Assembly (NCBI GenBank): GCA_030652475.1 | Contig: JAUSAO010000134.1 | Span: 1-64,000, forward strand | Length of the DNA: 64,000 nucleotides | DNA from: Gallionella sp. | Lineage (GTDB): Bacteria > Pseudomonadota > Gammaproteobacteria > Burkholderiales > Gallionellaceae | Direction of reading: 5' to 3' | Shown: positions 35,406 through 43,408 of the stretch, one piece after another | Layout: every line of letters starts with the position of its first letter | Numbering within the stretch: position 1 is the first letter of the stretch | Notes under the pieces: model-generated | Told to the model about the DNA's origin: nothing | Seen by the model: only the letters and a program-made list of their open reading frames with translations | The model's database searches: none | Made by a program: the position numbers and the translations under genes

Positions 35406-36056
35406 TTATACGCCGAGTTGTTGTTTGATTTCCGCAACCAGCGCAGCAAATTCTTCCTGCGCATGACGATCCGGCCATTCCGCAACCGACAATCCGCGCG
35501 CCAGCGCCTCTGAATAGGCCACCCGATAACCCAGCTTGCTATGCAAAGCCGTCAGCCCCAATTGCTTCTCAGCCGCCTCACCCAATTCACGCGCCGAGCG
35601 GGTATGTTCGCGGAAACGATTCCAGACTATGCGTGCATTGATATCCAGTCGTCGTGCGCTCGCCTCTTTGATGGTTTTCACCAGATCGGCCGTTGCCCAG
35701 ATTTCTGCCGCGCTCGCCCCCAGGGGAATCAAACACAGGCGACTCATCACCATGATGGCTCGCGTCACTTCCGCCAAGCGGGGCGGGCCGTCAATGATTA
35801 CGAAATCATTAACCGCCACCAATTCGCGGGCTTTACTCACCAGCGCGCGATAGTCCGCCACGCCCGCCACGGTCAATTGCCCCAGCCGACCGGCATCTTC
35901 ACGCAATTTCCCCCATGATGCGCTGGTACCTTGCGGCACATCCGCATCAATCAACGCGGTACGGCCATGCCGGGCCAGCGCGGCAGCCAGATTGGTCGCC
36001 AGCGTGGAGCGCCCTACGCCACCTTTAACCTGGACGATGCCTATGATGCGTCCCAC
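35406..36056 (-). CDS. ParA/MinD-type ATPase associated with the chemosensory cluster
   Basis: The 216-residue protein begins with GTG at 36056 behind a strong AGGGAGG site: VGRIIGIVQVKGGVGRSTLATNLAAAL. This is a deviant Walker A motif, but the invariant lysine before Ser/Thr is Arg (KGGVGRS instead of KGGxGKT/S). The first signature lysine is kept. Walker A' and B-like segments are ALIDADVPQGT and FVIIDGPPRLAEVT. It resembles plasmid-type ParA without an N-terminal DNA-binding domain, and no ParB is adjacent. ParA homologues in Che clusters (PpfA in Rhodobacter, ParC in Vibrio) position chemoreceptor arrays; a like role is inferred. Confidence 0.88.
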   Translation of the reverse strand: MGRIIGIVQVKGGVGRSTLATNLAAALARHGRTALIDADVPQGTSASWGKLREDAGRLGQLTVAGVADYRALVSKARELVAVNDFVIIDGPPRLAEVTRAIMVMSRLCLIPLGASAAEIWATADLVKTIKEASARRLDINARIVWNRFREHTRSARELGEAAEKQLGLTALHSKLGYRVAYSEALARGLSVAEWPDRHAQEEFAALVAEIKQQLGV

Positions 36057-36140
36057 GCGAACCTCCCTGGCAGGCAACCGCTCCACGCTCGCCCGGCTCC
36101 GGGGAAACAATGGGGAAAGTGGTAACGGGCCACGCCGCAA

Positions 36141-37646
36141 CTATTTGGCATCGCGCAACATTTCGATTTCATTTTGCAACACCTGCGCGAAGCGCCGATA
36201 AGTCATACCCGCAGCGTTATGCAATTCGCGTTGCGGATCGCCCGCCTGCGCAATCTTCAAGGCATTCGCCAGACTTTTAAGCGCACCGGGCAAGTCCTTG
36301 GCACGCACGCGCAACATTGCCAGCTCATAATGCGCTTCAAGAAAGGACCGATCCAGATACAGCGTCCTGCGAAATGCCTCCTCCGCCTCCGGGCCGCGAT
36401 CCAGTTCCGCGAGTATCATGCCCTGCATCAAATAGCTATGCTTGTTGACGATGTCCAGTTGCAGGCTGCGCTCACACGCTTGCAGCGCCAACTCCGTGCG
36501 CCCCATATTGGCTAGTACTTTGGCCTTCATTTGCCAGAAATCGCTGCTTTCACTGCCGGGCTGGCAAACTGCATCCAATTGCACCAGTGCCGCCGCCCAA
36601 TCGGAGCATTTCAGCAACTTTATAATCCCTGCCATGTCCGGCTGAAGCGGATGCCCCGATACAGGCAGCTGCGCCGGTGGAACAGACAGCCGAACTGGCT
36701 CCGCAAGCGCCTGTGCAACAGGACTCGCCTGAGCGGCACGCTTGTCACCGGACAAGCCGGTGTCCTGTACGCCACCTTTACGGAAATAGCCCACCCACTT
36801 CGTTTGCACCAATTCAAGCCCGGTATGCCGGTGATACATCGGGTCGGATGCACCCAGCATCAACACTCCCTGATCCAGCAGACAATCGGCGTATTGCGAC
36901 ATGCAACGCTGAACCGTTTGGCGATCCAGATAAATAAACACATTGCGGCACAGAATCAAATCCAGAGCGTTGGTTTCACTCAAGATCGACGGGTAAACGT
37001 CTGCCGCCAGATTGAGATAGGCAAAATGCACCATTTGCCTGATTTCCGGATGAATTTCATACGCATTCCCCGCAGGCACAAACCAGCGTTCGCGCAATAC
37101 CGATGGCGTGGCGCGGAACGACCATTCGGAATAGCGCCCCGCAATGGCCCTGGACACCACTTCGCTGTTGATATCGGTGCCACGCAGGTGAATGCGCCAT
37201 TTTTCGATGTCCGGAATCAGTTCGTGCAACAGCAACGCGAGGGTGTAGATTTCCTGCCCCTCCGAACAGCCCGCGCTCCAGACACGCAATGACAGATTTC
37301 CGCTCGCCCGTTTGGCAGCGATCATCTCGGGCAACAGCGTGTTGCGCAACAAATCAATTTGCTCGCTATCCCGGAAAAAATAGCTTTCGCCTACCGTGAT
37401 CCCCGCAATCAAATATTCAAGCGGCGTAGTCAACCCCTGGGATTGTTGCAGTTCATGCAGATAGTGCGCGCAGTCGCCATAGCCAAAGCGTTCACAGCCA
37501 CGGCGCGCCGTGTCGCGCAGATTGTGCAACTGATGATCCTGCAGCACGATGCCGGTACGCTGCGCAATCAGCCTGCAAAATGCCTCTTCGCAAGCCACGT
37601 CGAGATCGACACCCTGTTTATGCGCGTAGGGAAAGGTGTTAATCAT
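36141..37646 (-). CDS. cheR: CheR-type methyltransferase with C-terminal TPR region
   Basis: The 501-residue protein has a CheR N-terminal helical domain and the methyltransferase domain with VGESYFFRDSEQ, the SAM-binding VWSAGCSEGQEIYTLALLL and LDLILCRNVFIYLD. A proline-rich linker leads to a C-terminal region with tetratricopeptide-like repeats (about residues 340-480). This WspC/FrzF-like architecture is typical of alternative chemosensory systems, where TPRs restrict activity or dock partners. It would methylate the globin-coupled receptor. The ATG at 37646 overlaps the end of the upstream cheW. A GTG five codons earlier is also possible. Confidence 0.92.
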   Translation of the reverse strand: MINTFPYAHKQGVDLDVACEEAFCRLIAQRTGIVLQDHQLHNLRDTARRGCERFGYGDCAHYLHELQQSQGLTTPLEYLIAGITVGESYFFRDSEQIDLLRNTLLPEMIAAKRASGNLSLRVWSAGCSEGQEIYTLALLLHELIPDIEKWRIHLRGTDINSEVVSRAIAGRYSEWSFRATPSVLRERWFVPAGNAYEIHPEIRQMVHFAYLNLAADVYPSILSETNALDLILCRNVFIYLDRQTVQRCMSQYADCLLDQGVLMLGASDPMYHRHTGLELVQTKWVGYFRKGGVQDTGLSGDKRAAQASPVAQALAEPVRLSVPPAQLPVSGHPLQPDMAGIIKLLKCSDWAAALVQLDAVCQPGSESSDFWQMKAKVLANMGRTELALQACERSLQLDIVNKHSYLMQGMILAELDRGPEAEEAFRRTLYLDRSFLEAHYELAMLRVRAKDLPGALKSLANALKIAQAGDPQRELHNAAGMTYRRFAQVLQNEIEMLRDAK

Positions 37647-38121
37647 CGCTATGCTGCACAAGCGGATAAAGTCCGGCCTGTGTCAGCCATGCCGCGTCCA
37701 GCAGCAATGCCAACCCCAAATCGGTATGCGCGGATGCACGAAACGCCGCGCCGTAACGAGCCAGCTCACGAGTGAGTTGGCGGTCCTGCTCATGCAGATT
37801 CTGAACGCCGACGATATCCTGCACGATCACACCGATGCGCTGTCCGTCATGCACGCATATCATGACGACGGTATCCAGCGTATAGGGCGATGAGGGCAAT
37901 CCCAGGCGAATGGCGAGATCGATGACGGCCAGGCTGTTGCCGGCATAATTCATGATGCCGGCAACATACGGCGCGCAGCCCGGCATGGCCTGCATTGCCA
38001 CCAGCGCAAGGGTGCGCTCCACGCTGCTCAGATCAATACAGGCCAGCATACCGTCCAACCTGACCATCAAAACCTGGCAGGTATCACATACGACTGGGTT
38101 TTCATCAAGTTCGACCATCAT
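37639..38121 (-). CDS. CheW-like coupling protein
   Basis: The 160-residue protein is essentially one CheW domain (QVLMVRLDGMLACIDLSSVERTLALVAMQAMPGCAPYVAGIMNYAGNSLAVIDLAIRLGL). It is the second CheW in the cluster and lacks the N-terminal extension of the other. It begins a few bases after the HD-GYP regulator stop and overlaps the start of cheR, so it is translated as part of the same operon. Two CheW proteins could serve distinct receptors or tune array composition, as is common in alternative systems. Several ATG codons at the start make the exact N-terminus uncertain. Confidence 0.9.
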   Translation of the reverse strand: MMVELDENPVVCDTCQVLMVRLDGMLACIDLSSVERTLALVAMQAMPGCAPYVAGIMNYAGNSLAVIDLAIRLGLPSSPYTLDTVVMICVHDGQRIGVIVQDIVGVQNLHEQDRQLTRELARYGAAFRASAHTDLGLALLLDAAWLTQAGLYPLVQHSDD

Positions 38122-38124
38122 CAA

Positions 38125-39201
38125 TTAGTCCTTGGCATACCACTCCATGACACCGCTGCTCTGAATGCTTGCCAACACCTCGACGCTGCGATCATTCTGG
38201 ATTTGTTCCGAACGTACCAGGTCATCGGGGCGTTCACGAACAATCTTCAAAAATGTCGCCATCAACTGCGGGTCCCAGAATCCGTCCGCCGTTTCCTGCT
38301 CCATGATGGAGATGACTTTTTCGCGCGGGAAAGCAGGCTTGTACGGACGCTCACTGGACAAGGCATCAAAGATATCGACAATCTGGAACACCCTCGCTAC
38401 CAGCGGGATTTCCTCGCCTTTCAGTCCGGCCGGATAACCCGTGCCATTCCACTTTTCATGGTGGCAACGCACGATGTCTGCGGTGCGTTTCATGGTGCGC
38501 AACGGGCCGCACAGCGCGGCGCCAATCTCTGTGTGCTGTTTCATGATCTGCCATTCTTCCGCATCCAGCTTGCCTTTCTTGAGCAGGACATTATCCGGTA
38601 TGCCGAGCTTGCCGATGTCATGCAGCACCCCGCCACGGCGCAATGCATCCAGAGAGTCCTGATCCAATCCCAGCACCTTGCCGAACAGAACGCCGGTATG
38701 CGCCAGACGGTCGCAATGATCTCCCGTATCGTGGTCACGCGCCTCGACCATGCGCCCGAGCGAGAGCAATACGGTTTCCGCGTCGTCCAGCTGGTCAATG
38801 AGACGCTTGCGCTCGATTGCGGCTTTGACCCTTGCTATCAGTTCAATACTATTAAAAGGCTTGGTGACATAATCGTCCGCACCCACATCCATGCCCCTTG
38901 CCACATCATCAGGCGCCCCCCTTGAAGTCACCATAATTACCGGCAACAGCTTCATCCCAAGCTCCTGACGAATACGGAGACAGGTCTCGAAACCATCAAT
39001 CCCCGGCATCATCACATCCAGCAACACCAGGTCGAACTTTTCATGGCGCAGGATTTCCAGTGCCTGCATGCCATCACTCGCCTCGACGATCTGATATTCA
39101 GGCGGCCTCAGCACATAACTCAGCAGCTTGAGATTCGTCGCCATATCATCCACGGCGAGTATTCTGGCCGCCGCCACGTTCTTATTTAACGCTGAAATCA
39201 T
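38125..39201 (-). CDS. Response regulator with HD-GYP c-di-GMP phosphodiesterase output
   Basis: The 358-residue protein has an N-terminal receiver (ILAVDDMATNLKLL; phosphoacceptor Asp62 in LVLLDVMMPGIDG; KPFNSIEL). The output domain has the HD motif in GGVLHDIGKLGIPDNVLLKKGKL, HTEIGA, CHHEKWNGTGYPAGLKGEEIPL and a final helix bundle. HD-GYP enzymes hydrolyse c-di-GMP. It appears to be the first gene of the 12-gene chemosensory operon, overlapping or abutting the downstream cheW. It is the most direct output for the cluster CheA, linking oxygen sensing to c-di-GMP breakdown. Confidence 0.94.
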   Translation of the reverse strand: MISALNKNVAAARILAVDDMATNLKLLSYVLRPPEYQIVEASDGMQALEILRHEKFDLVLLDVMMPGIDGFETCLRIRQELGMKLLPVIMVTSRGAPDDVARGMDVGADDYVTKPFNSIELIARVKAAIERKRLIDQLDDAETVLLSLGRMVEARDHDTGDHCDRLAHTGVLFGKVLGLDQDSLDALRRGGVLHDIGKLGIPDNVLLKKGKLDAEEWQIMKQHTEIGAALCGPLRTMKRTADIVRCHHEKWNGTGYPAGLKGEEIPLVARVFQIVDIFDALSSERPYKPAFPREKVISIMEQETADGFWDPQLMATFLKIVRERPDDLVRSEQIQNDRSVEVLASIQSSGVMEWYAKD

Positions 39202-39499
39202 TCACTGCCCCCGTTGCTGCACCGCTCACGGCTACACAATTTTAATTTTTCCCCCCGTTATCGGGCGGGTATGGCTTATAGCAACCCGGCTCTACGCGGC
39301 AACTAACGGTCAAGTAAACCCCAGCTGCAACATGGTCGTCAAGCCAGACTGAGCCAACAGCACAGGAATTGAACGAAAGAACGGTTCCCACCTTTTTCAG
39401 ATTAGGTTATCGGCAGCACGGGAGTTTACTTGAGGAGAATAGCGATTTATTTTTTGAACGGATTCATAGCCGGGCGGAAATAGCCGTGATCGGCCAGCT
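39202..39499. promoter_or_regulatory. Upstream region of the chemosensory operon, no gene seen
   Basis: About 300 bases lie between the HD-GYP regulator start and the PAP2 gene end. I see no convincing gene. The promoter of the long operon should be here, but neither a clear sigma-70 nor a sigma-28 element could be assigned by eye. A CCCCCCGTTATCGGGCGGG patch could form a small hairpin. Confidence 0.35.
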
Positions 39500-40033
39500 T
39501 CAGACCAGCCAAAACGAAACGGCGGCGATCAACGCACCGAGTAGCGCGCCAGCCAGAACGTCACTGGGATAATGCAGGCCAAGTATCGGGCGCGACAAGG
39601 CGACCAGCACGGCAAACGGCAGGACCAGCCAGGCCAGGCCAGGAAAATAAAATATAACGATGATACTGAAGGACACGGCATGCAGGGTATGGCCAGACGG
39701 GAAGCTGAACTGATCGAGCGCCTTGCCGGTACAGATTATGGCCGGATAGACGTTGAACGGGCGCGGACGCAGCGTTTTGACTTTGATGAATTTGTAGATC
39801 ACGGTGCCTGCCAGGGCTACTGCCAGCATATGCAGCACAGCAGGCAGTGCGTAGTCCTGGTAATACAACAGGAGCGCCGCCATCAGCGTGTACCAGAACA
39901 CCCCGTCGCCCAGACGGCTGATCAGACGGAACGCATCTCGTATCAATAAATGGCGGCTCTGCCGGTTACAAAACAGGCAGAGTGCCACGTCGCAATCGTT
40001 AATCCGTTGCAGCGGCGAGTTCAGGTTGTTCAT
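39500..40033 (-). CDS. PAP2-family membrane phosphatase
   Basis: The 177-residue membrane protein contains the three PAP2 phosphatase motifs: KVKTLRPRPFN, FSFPSGHTLHAVSFS and SRPILGLHYPSDVLAGALLG, with the conserved Arg, His and Asp. About five membrane helices are visible. Such enzymes dephosphorylate phosphatidic acid, undecaprenyl pyrophosphate or similar lipids. It overlaps the end of the upstream glycosyltransferase gene by 35 bases, and dgkA lies a little further upstream. Together these suggest a lipid or lipid-linked sugar pathway. The precise substrate is unknown. Confidence 0.9.
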   Translation of the reverse strand: MNNLNSPLQRINDCDVALCLFCNRQSRHLLIRDAFRLISRLGDGVFWYTLMAALLLYYQDYALPAVLHMLAVALAGTVIYKFIKVKTLRPRPFNVYPAIICTGKALDQFSFPSGHTLHAVSFSIIVIFYFPGLAWLVLPFAVLVALSRPILGLHYPSDVLAGALLGALIAAVSFWLV

Positions 40034-41213
40034 GCCTCACTCCCTGCGCGTGTACGGTATTGAACAGCACCGTTTCCATCTGGCCCATGATATGTTCCCA
40101 AGTCAGGTCTTTCACGGCGTGACGGGCGGCGTGACGCAAGTACCCGACGCGTGCCATATCAGTGACAAGCGCCTTGGCCTGCATCAAAAACGCCTGCGTG
40201 TCACCCAGCGGCACCAGTATGCCGTCGGTATTGTGGGTGATATGCTGACGCGCGGCGGCATAATCGTAGGCAATGGCTGCCAGACCGCTGGCCATCGCCT
40301 CGATGGTGACGTTACCGTAGGTCTCAGTCATACTGGAATAAAGGAAAATATCACCGGATGCGTAGTGTTCAGCCAGCGCCTCACCGGTCTGCATACCGGC
40401 GAAAATCACATTGGGATGCTGCTTTTGCAGACCTGCGCGCGCAGGGCCGTCACCCACCAACACCAGCCTCGCCAGCGGATTAACCGCCCACATTTGCTCA
40501 AAGGCGCGAATAACCACATGCAGATTCTTTTCCGCTGCAATGCGGCTCACCACCATGACCACCGGATCGGAGTCATCCACGCCCCAGGAAGTGCGCAAGG
40601 CCCTGCTGCGCCTGGCCGGATGAAATAGCTCGGTGTCCACGCCGCGCGCAACCACCCGCACGTTGCGATAACCCTCCTGCTCCAGTTGCTGCTGTAACTC
40701 GGCAGTGGGAACCAGCGTACAGGCTGCCTGGTTGTGGAAATGGCGCAAATAGGCGGCAATCGGTTTCTTCAACAGGCCGATACCGTAGTGCTGTGTGTAG
40801 CTGTGAAAATTGGTGTGAAAATCCGTACTGACCGGAATATTCAATTTACGCGCAGCGGACAATGCAGACCAGCCCAGCGGGCCTTCGGTGGCGATATGCA
40901 CGATGTCCGGGCGATGCAGCTTCCACAGCGCCAACAGCATGCCGCGCGCGGGCAAGCCGGACTTAAGCCCGGAATAACCGGGAATAGGCATGCCCGCGAC
41001 CAGCGTCTCACGGTAGCTTTGCTCTTCCGCAGCGATGTCCTGTTTGTGCTGGCGCGGACGTATCATGTGGATGACATGTCCGCGTTGCCGCAAGCCTTGC
41101 ACCATACGACCGATGGTGATGGCCACGCCATTCACCTCAGGCAGATAGGTTTCACTGACCAGCGCAATGTGCAAGGGCATCGATGTCTGGAGAATTTCAT
41201 TTAGTGTTTTCAT
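39999..41213 (-). CDS. GT4-family glycosyltransferase
   Basis: This 404-residue GT-B enzyme has the N-terminal acceptor domain (IALVSETYLPEVNGVAITIGRMVQGL; PDIVHIATEGPLGWSAL; DFHTNFHSY). The C-terminal nucleotide-sugar domain has VARGVDTELFHP, VSRIAAEKNLHVVIRAF, LVGDGPAR and FLYSSMTETYGNVTIEAMASGL. These match GT4 enzymes such as GDP-mannose-dependent alpha-mannosyltransferases (MgtA) and sulfoquinovosyltransferases. With the overlapping PAP2 gene it may make a glycolipid. The ATG at 41213 (MKTLNEIL) or one 11 codons later are possible starts. Confidence 0.88.
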   Translation of the reverse strand: MKTLNEILQTSMPLHIALVSETYLPEVNGVAITIGRMVQGLRQRGHVIHMIRPRQHKQDIAAEEQSYRETLVAGMPIPGYSGLKSGLPARGMLLALWKLHRPDIVHIATEGPLGWSALSAARKLNIPVSTDFHTNFHSYTQHYGIGLLKKPIAAYLRHFHNQAACTLVPTAELQQQLEQEGYRNVRVVARGVDTELFHPARRSRALRTSWGVDDSDPVVMVVSRIAAEKNLHVVIRAFEQMWAVNPLARLVLVGDGPARAGLQKQHPNVIFAGMQTGEALAEHYASGDIFLYSSMTETYGNVTIEAMASGLAAIAYDYAAARQHITHNTDGILVPLGDTQAFLMQAKALVTDMARVGYLRHAARHAVKDLTWEHIMGQMETVLFNTVHAQGVRHEQPELAAATD

Positions 41214-41266
41214 GCCTGCATCGTGCAAGCCAGGCATGAAAATTTAATGAACTTTTTTTGAAGAAT

Positions 41267-41641
41267 TTATGACGCCATCAGAACCAGCGTCCAGATCGCG
41301 ATTGCATTGATCAGACTGACCAGCACCGCCGCACTGCCTATGTCCTTGGCACGCTTGGCCAGATCGTGCCTGTCCAGCGAGATGCGATCCACCGCAGCCT
41401 CGATAGCCGAATTGAGCAATTCGACCATGATGACCAGCAATACGCTGCCTATCATCAGTGCCTTGCCGACAAAGCCGACTGGCAACCAAAAGGCCACAGG
41501 AATCAGTATCGCTGCGAGCAAGGCTTCCTGACGAAACGCATCCTCGTGTTTGTACGCTGCGCGGAATCCGGCGATTGAATAGCCGAATGCGTTCCATAAA
41601 CGCCGCAGCCCCGTTTTTCCCTTGTATGGACTTTCCATCAT
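41267..41641 (-). CDS. dgkA: Diacylglycerol kinase DgkA
   Basis: DgkA phosphorylates diacylglycerol, or undecaprenol in some bacteria, at the inner membrane. The protein of 124 residues shows the family pattern: an amphipathic N-terminus (YKGKTGLRRLWNAFGYSIAGFRAAYKHEDAFRQEAL), three membrane helices, and the signature VELLNSAIEAAVDRIS. It lies upstream of the GT4 and PAP2 genes on the same strand, with 53 bases between, and may be co-transcribed. A kinase and a phosphatase acting on lipids next to each other suggest lipid recycling. Length is normal. Confidence 0.95.
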   Translation of the reverse strand: MMESPYKGKTGLRRLWNAFGYSIAGFRAAYKHEDAFRQEALLAAILIPVAFWLPVGFVGKALMIGSVLLVIMVELLNSAIEAAVDRISLDRHDLAKRAKDIGSAAVLVSLINAIAIWTLVLMAS

Positions 41642-41788
41642 TAGCACGTTCCTGAAACAAACCAGTGTACGCGCCTAATATTTCTGCAATATTTCAATTG
41701 AGACGCGCGCCTGGCGTCCAACCCTCAAAAAAACCGTTCAACCATAAATCAGATTGATGAATAGGCTGAGCGCAGGCGGGTATCCTGC

Positions 41789-43408
41789 TTATATCGCCAT
41801 CACCGCCCCGTTCATATCACCGGGAACGGCTGTGTAGCGGAAGCGTGAGACGCTGCGATGCAGCAGTTCGGAGGCCTTGGCCAATCCGGCCATTTCATCG
41901 CGTGTATTCTCGATGTCGTTACGGGTGTGGGTGCTGATGTTGTGCACTTCGGCCATGTGTGTGGCGATCCGCTCCCCCGAACTGGATTGCTCCTGGGTGG
42001 CCTGGGCGATTTGCTGCATGCGTACTGCCACCAGTTGCATGGAATCGCCAATTTCGGCCAGCACCGCGTCGGTTTTTTTGCCGCGAATCACCCCGACTCT
42101 GGCCGTATCACGTGCTGACTGCATGACGCTGACTGCATTTTGCGCAGAGATTTGCACTTCATGCAGCAATTCCGAAATATCCTTGGCCGAACGAGCCGTC
42201 TGATCTGACAATCTTCTGACCTCGTCCGCCACCACCGCAAAACCACGGCCGTGCTCACCGGCTCTTGCCGCTTCTATGGCCGCATTCAGGGCCAGCAGGT
42301 TGGTCTGACCCGCGATTTCTTTAATCATCTTGCTGATATCGTTGACCCTATGCAGCGTCTGATTGAGCCCATCCATGGTCTGAACCGAATCGTTCATGGT
42401 CGCATCCAGACTTGAGATGGCCTCCAGGGTTTCGCGGCCGGATGCACTGCCTGCACTGACCTGTTCGCGCGTCCGGTTTGCGGCATCCGCAGCAAAGCTC
42501 GCATTTTCGGCAATAGCAAAAATGGTGGCGCGCATTTCCTGAATCGAGTCATTGGCATGAGAGGCCTTCGAGGATTGCGTATTCGCATTCGTGCTGACGG
42601 CATGCGTCATCTGCAGCACCCTGCTGCTTGCTCTGGATGCCTGCTCAGAGGAAAAATTGACCTCACGCAGGATATTTTCAAAACTTTCGATAAAGGAATT
42701 GACCGTGCCCGCCATGACGCCTATCTCGTCGGCATGGCTGTTCGGCAGGCGATGGGTGAGATCACCCTTGATCAGATGAGCCATCGCGCTGATAACGTCA
42801 TCTACCCGCTTTTTCAAGTGACGATTGAAACGCGCCTGGAAAGTTATGATGACCATTCCGGCAAAAAACAGCGGCAGGACGACAATCCAGATAATACGAT
42901 TGACGGCGCTGTTGATCGAGGCATTGGAATCAGCCCATGCCGACTGATTATCCTCCAGAAGCGCGTCGATGCCGGCAATCATCGGGCCGATATGCATATC
43001 GTAGAGCATATCCTGTGCCGTAACCGCATCTGCCGGGCTGGTGCTGGCAATCTGCACAGCCAGCGCCAGTCCTGCCGCATACCCTTCCCAGGCGTTTATC
43101 ACCTGCTTCAGCTTGTTCTGATCCACGTCAACCTGAGCCGCAACGAGCGATCCCTGATGCCGGGCGCGTATCTGCTTATCTGCTGATGCCAGTGCCTGCC
43201 CTGTTTCCTGAAGGATAGGGTCTGCGCGCGAAATCGCCAGTGCTTCACTCTTGATGGCTGACAAATTGGCGGCGAACATCTGCTGCTTTTGATATTGCTC
43301 GAAGGTGCTGCGCAACATGCCGAGCTGAATAACGGCGAAGAGAATGACGCCCGACAGGCTGAGCAAAGTAATGATGGCTATCAGACGCAGTTGTGCCTGT
43401 AGTGTCAT
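41789..43408 (-). CDS. Transmembrane methyl-accepting chemotaxis protein
   Basis: The 539-residue receptor has an N-terminal membrane helix (residues about 8-30) and a periplasmic helical sensor domain (about 30-190) with alanine-rich helices. A second membrane helix, a HAMP domain and a cytoplasmic signalling domain with tip sequence [37 protein letters not shown] complete it. The ligand is unknown. It overlaps the upstream EAL-CBS-GGDEF gene by four bases, so the two are co-translated, an uncommon direct pairing of a receptor with a c-di-GMP enzyme. It lies outside the main che cluster but could use its CheA and CheW. Confidence 0.92.
   Translation of the reverse strand: MTLQAQLRLIAIITLLSLSGVILFAVIQLGMLRSTFEQYQKQQMFAANLSAIKSEALAISRADPILQETGQALASADKQIRARHQGSLVAAQVDVDQNKLKQVINAWEGYAAGLALAVQIASTSPADAVTAQDMLYDMHIGPMIAGIDALLEDNQSAWADSNASINSAVNRIIWIVVLPLFFAGMVIITFQARFNRHLKKRVDDVISAMAHLIKGDLTHRLPNSHADEIGVMAGTVNSFIESFENILREVNFSSEQASRASSRVLQMTHAVSTNANTQSSKASHANDSIQEMRATIFAIAENASFAADAANRTREQVSAGSASGRETLEAISSLDATMNDSVQTMDGLNQTLHRVNDISKMIKEIAGQTNLLALNAAIEAARAGEHGRGFAVVADEVRRLSDQTARSAKDISELLHEVQISAQNAVSVMQSARDTARVGVIRGKKTDAVLAEIGDSMQLVAVRMQQIAQATQEQSSSGERIATHMAEVHNISTHTRNDIENTRDEMAGLAKASELLHRSVSRFRYTAVPGDMNGAVMAI

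Noticed and set aside
39202-39330. Sigma-28 promoter for the chemosensory operon (GCCCGATAAC on the minus strand)
   Set aside because: The matching TAAA element is not found at the required 15-base distance upstream.
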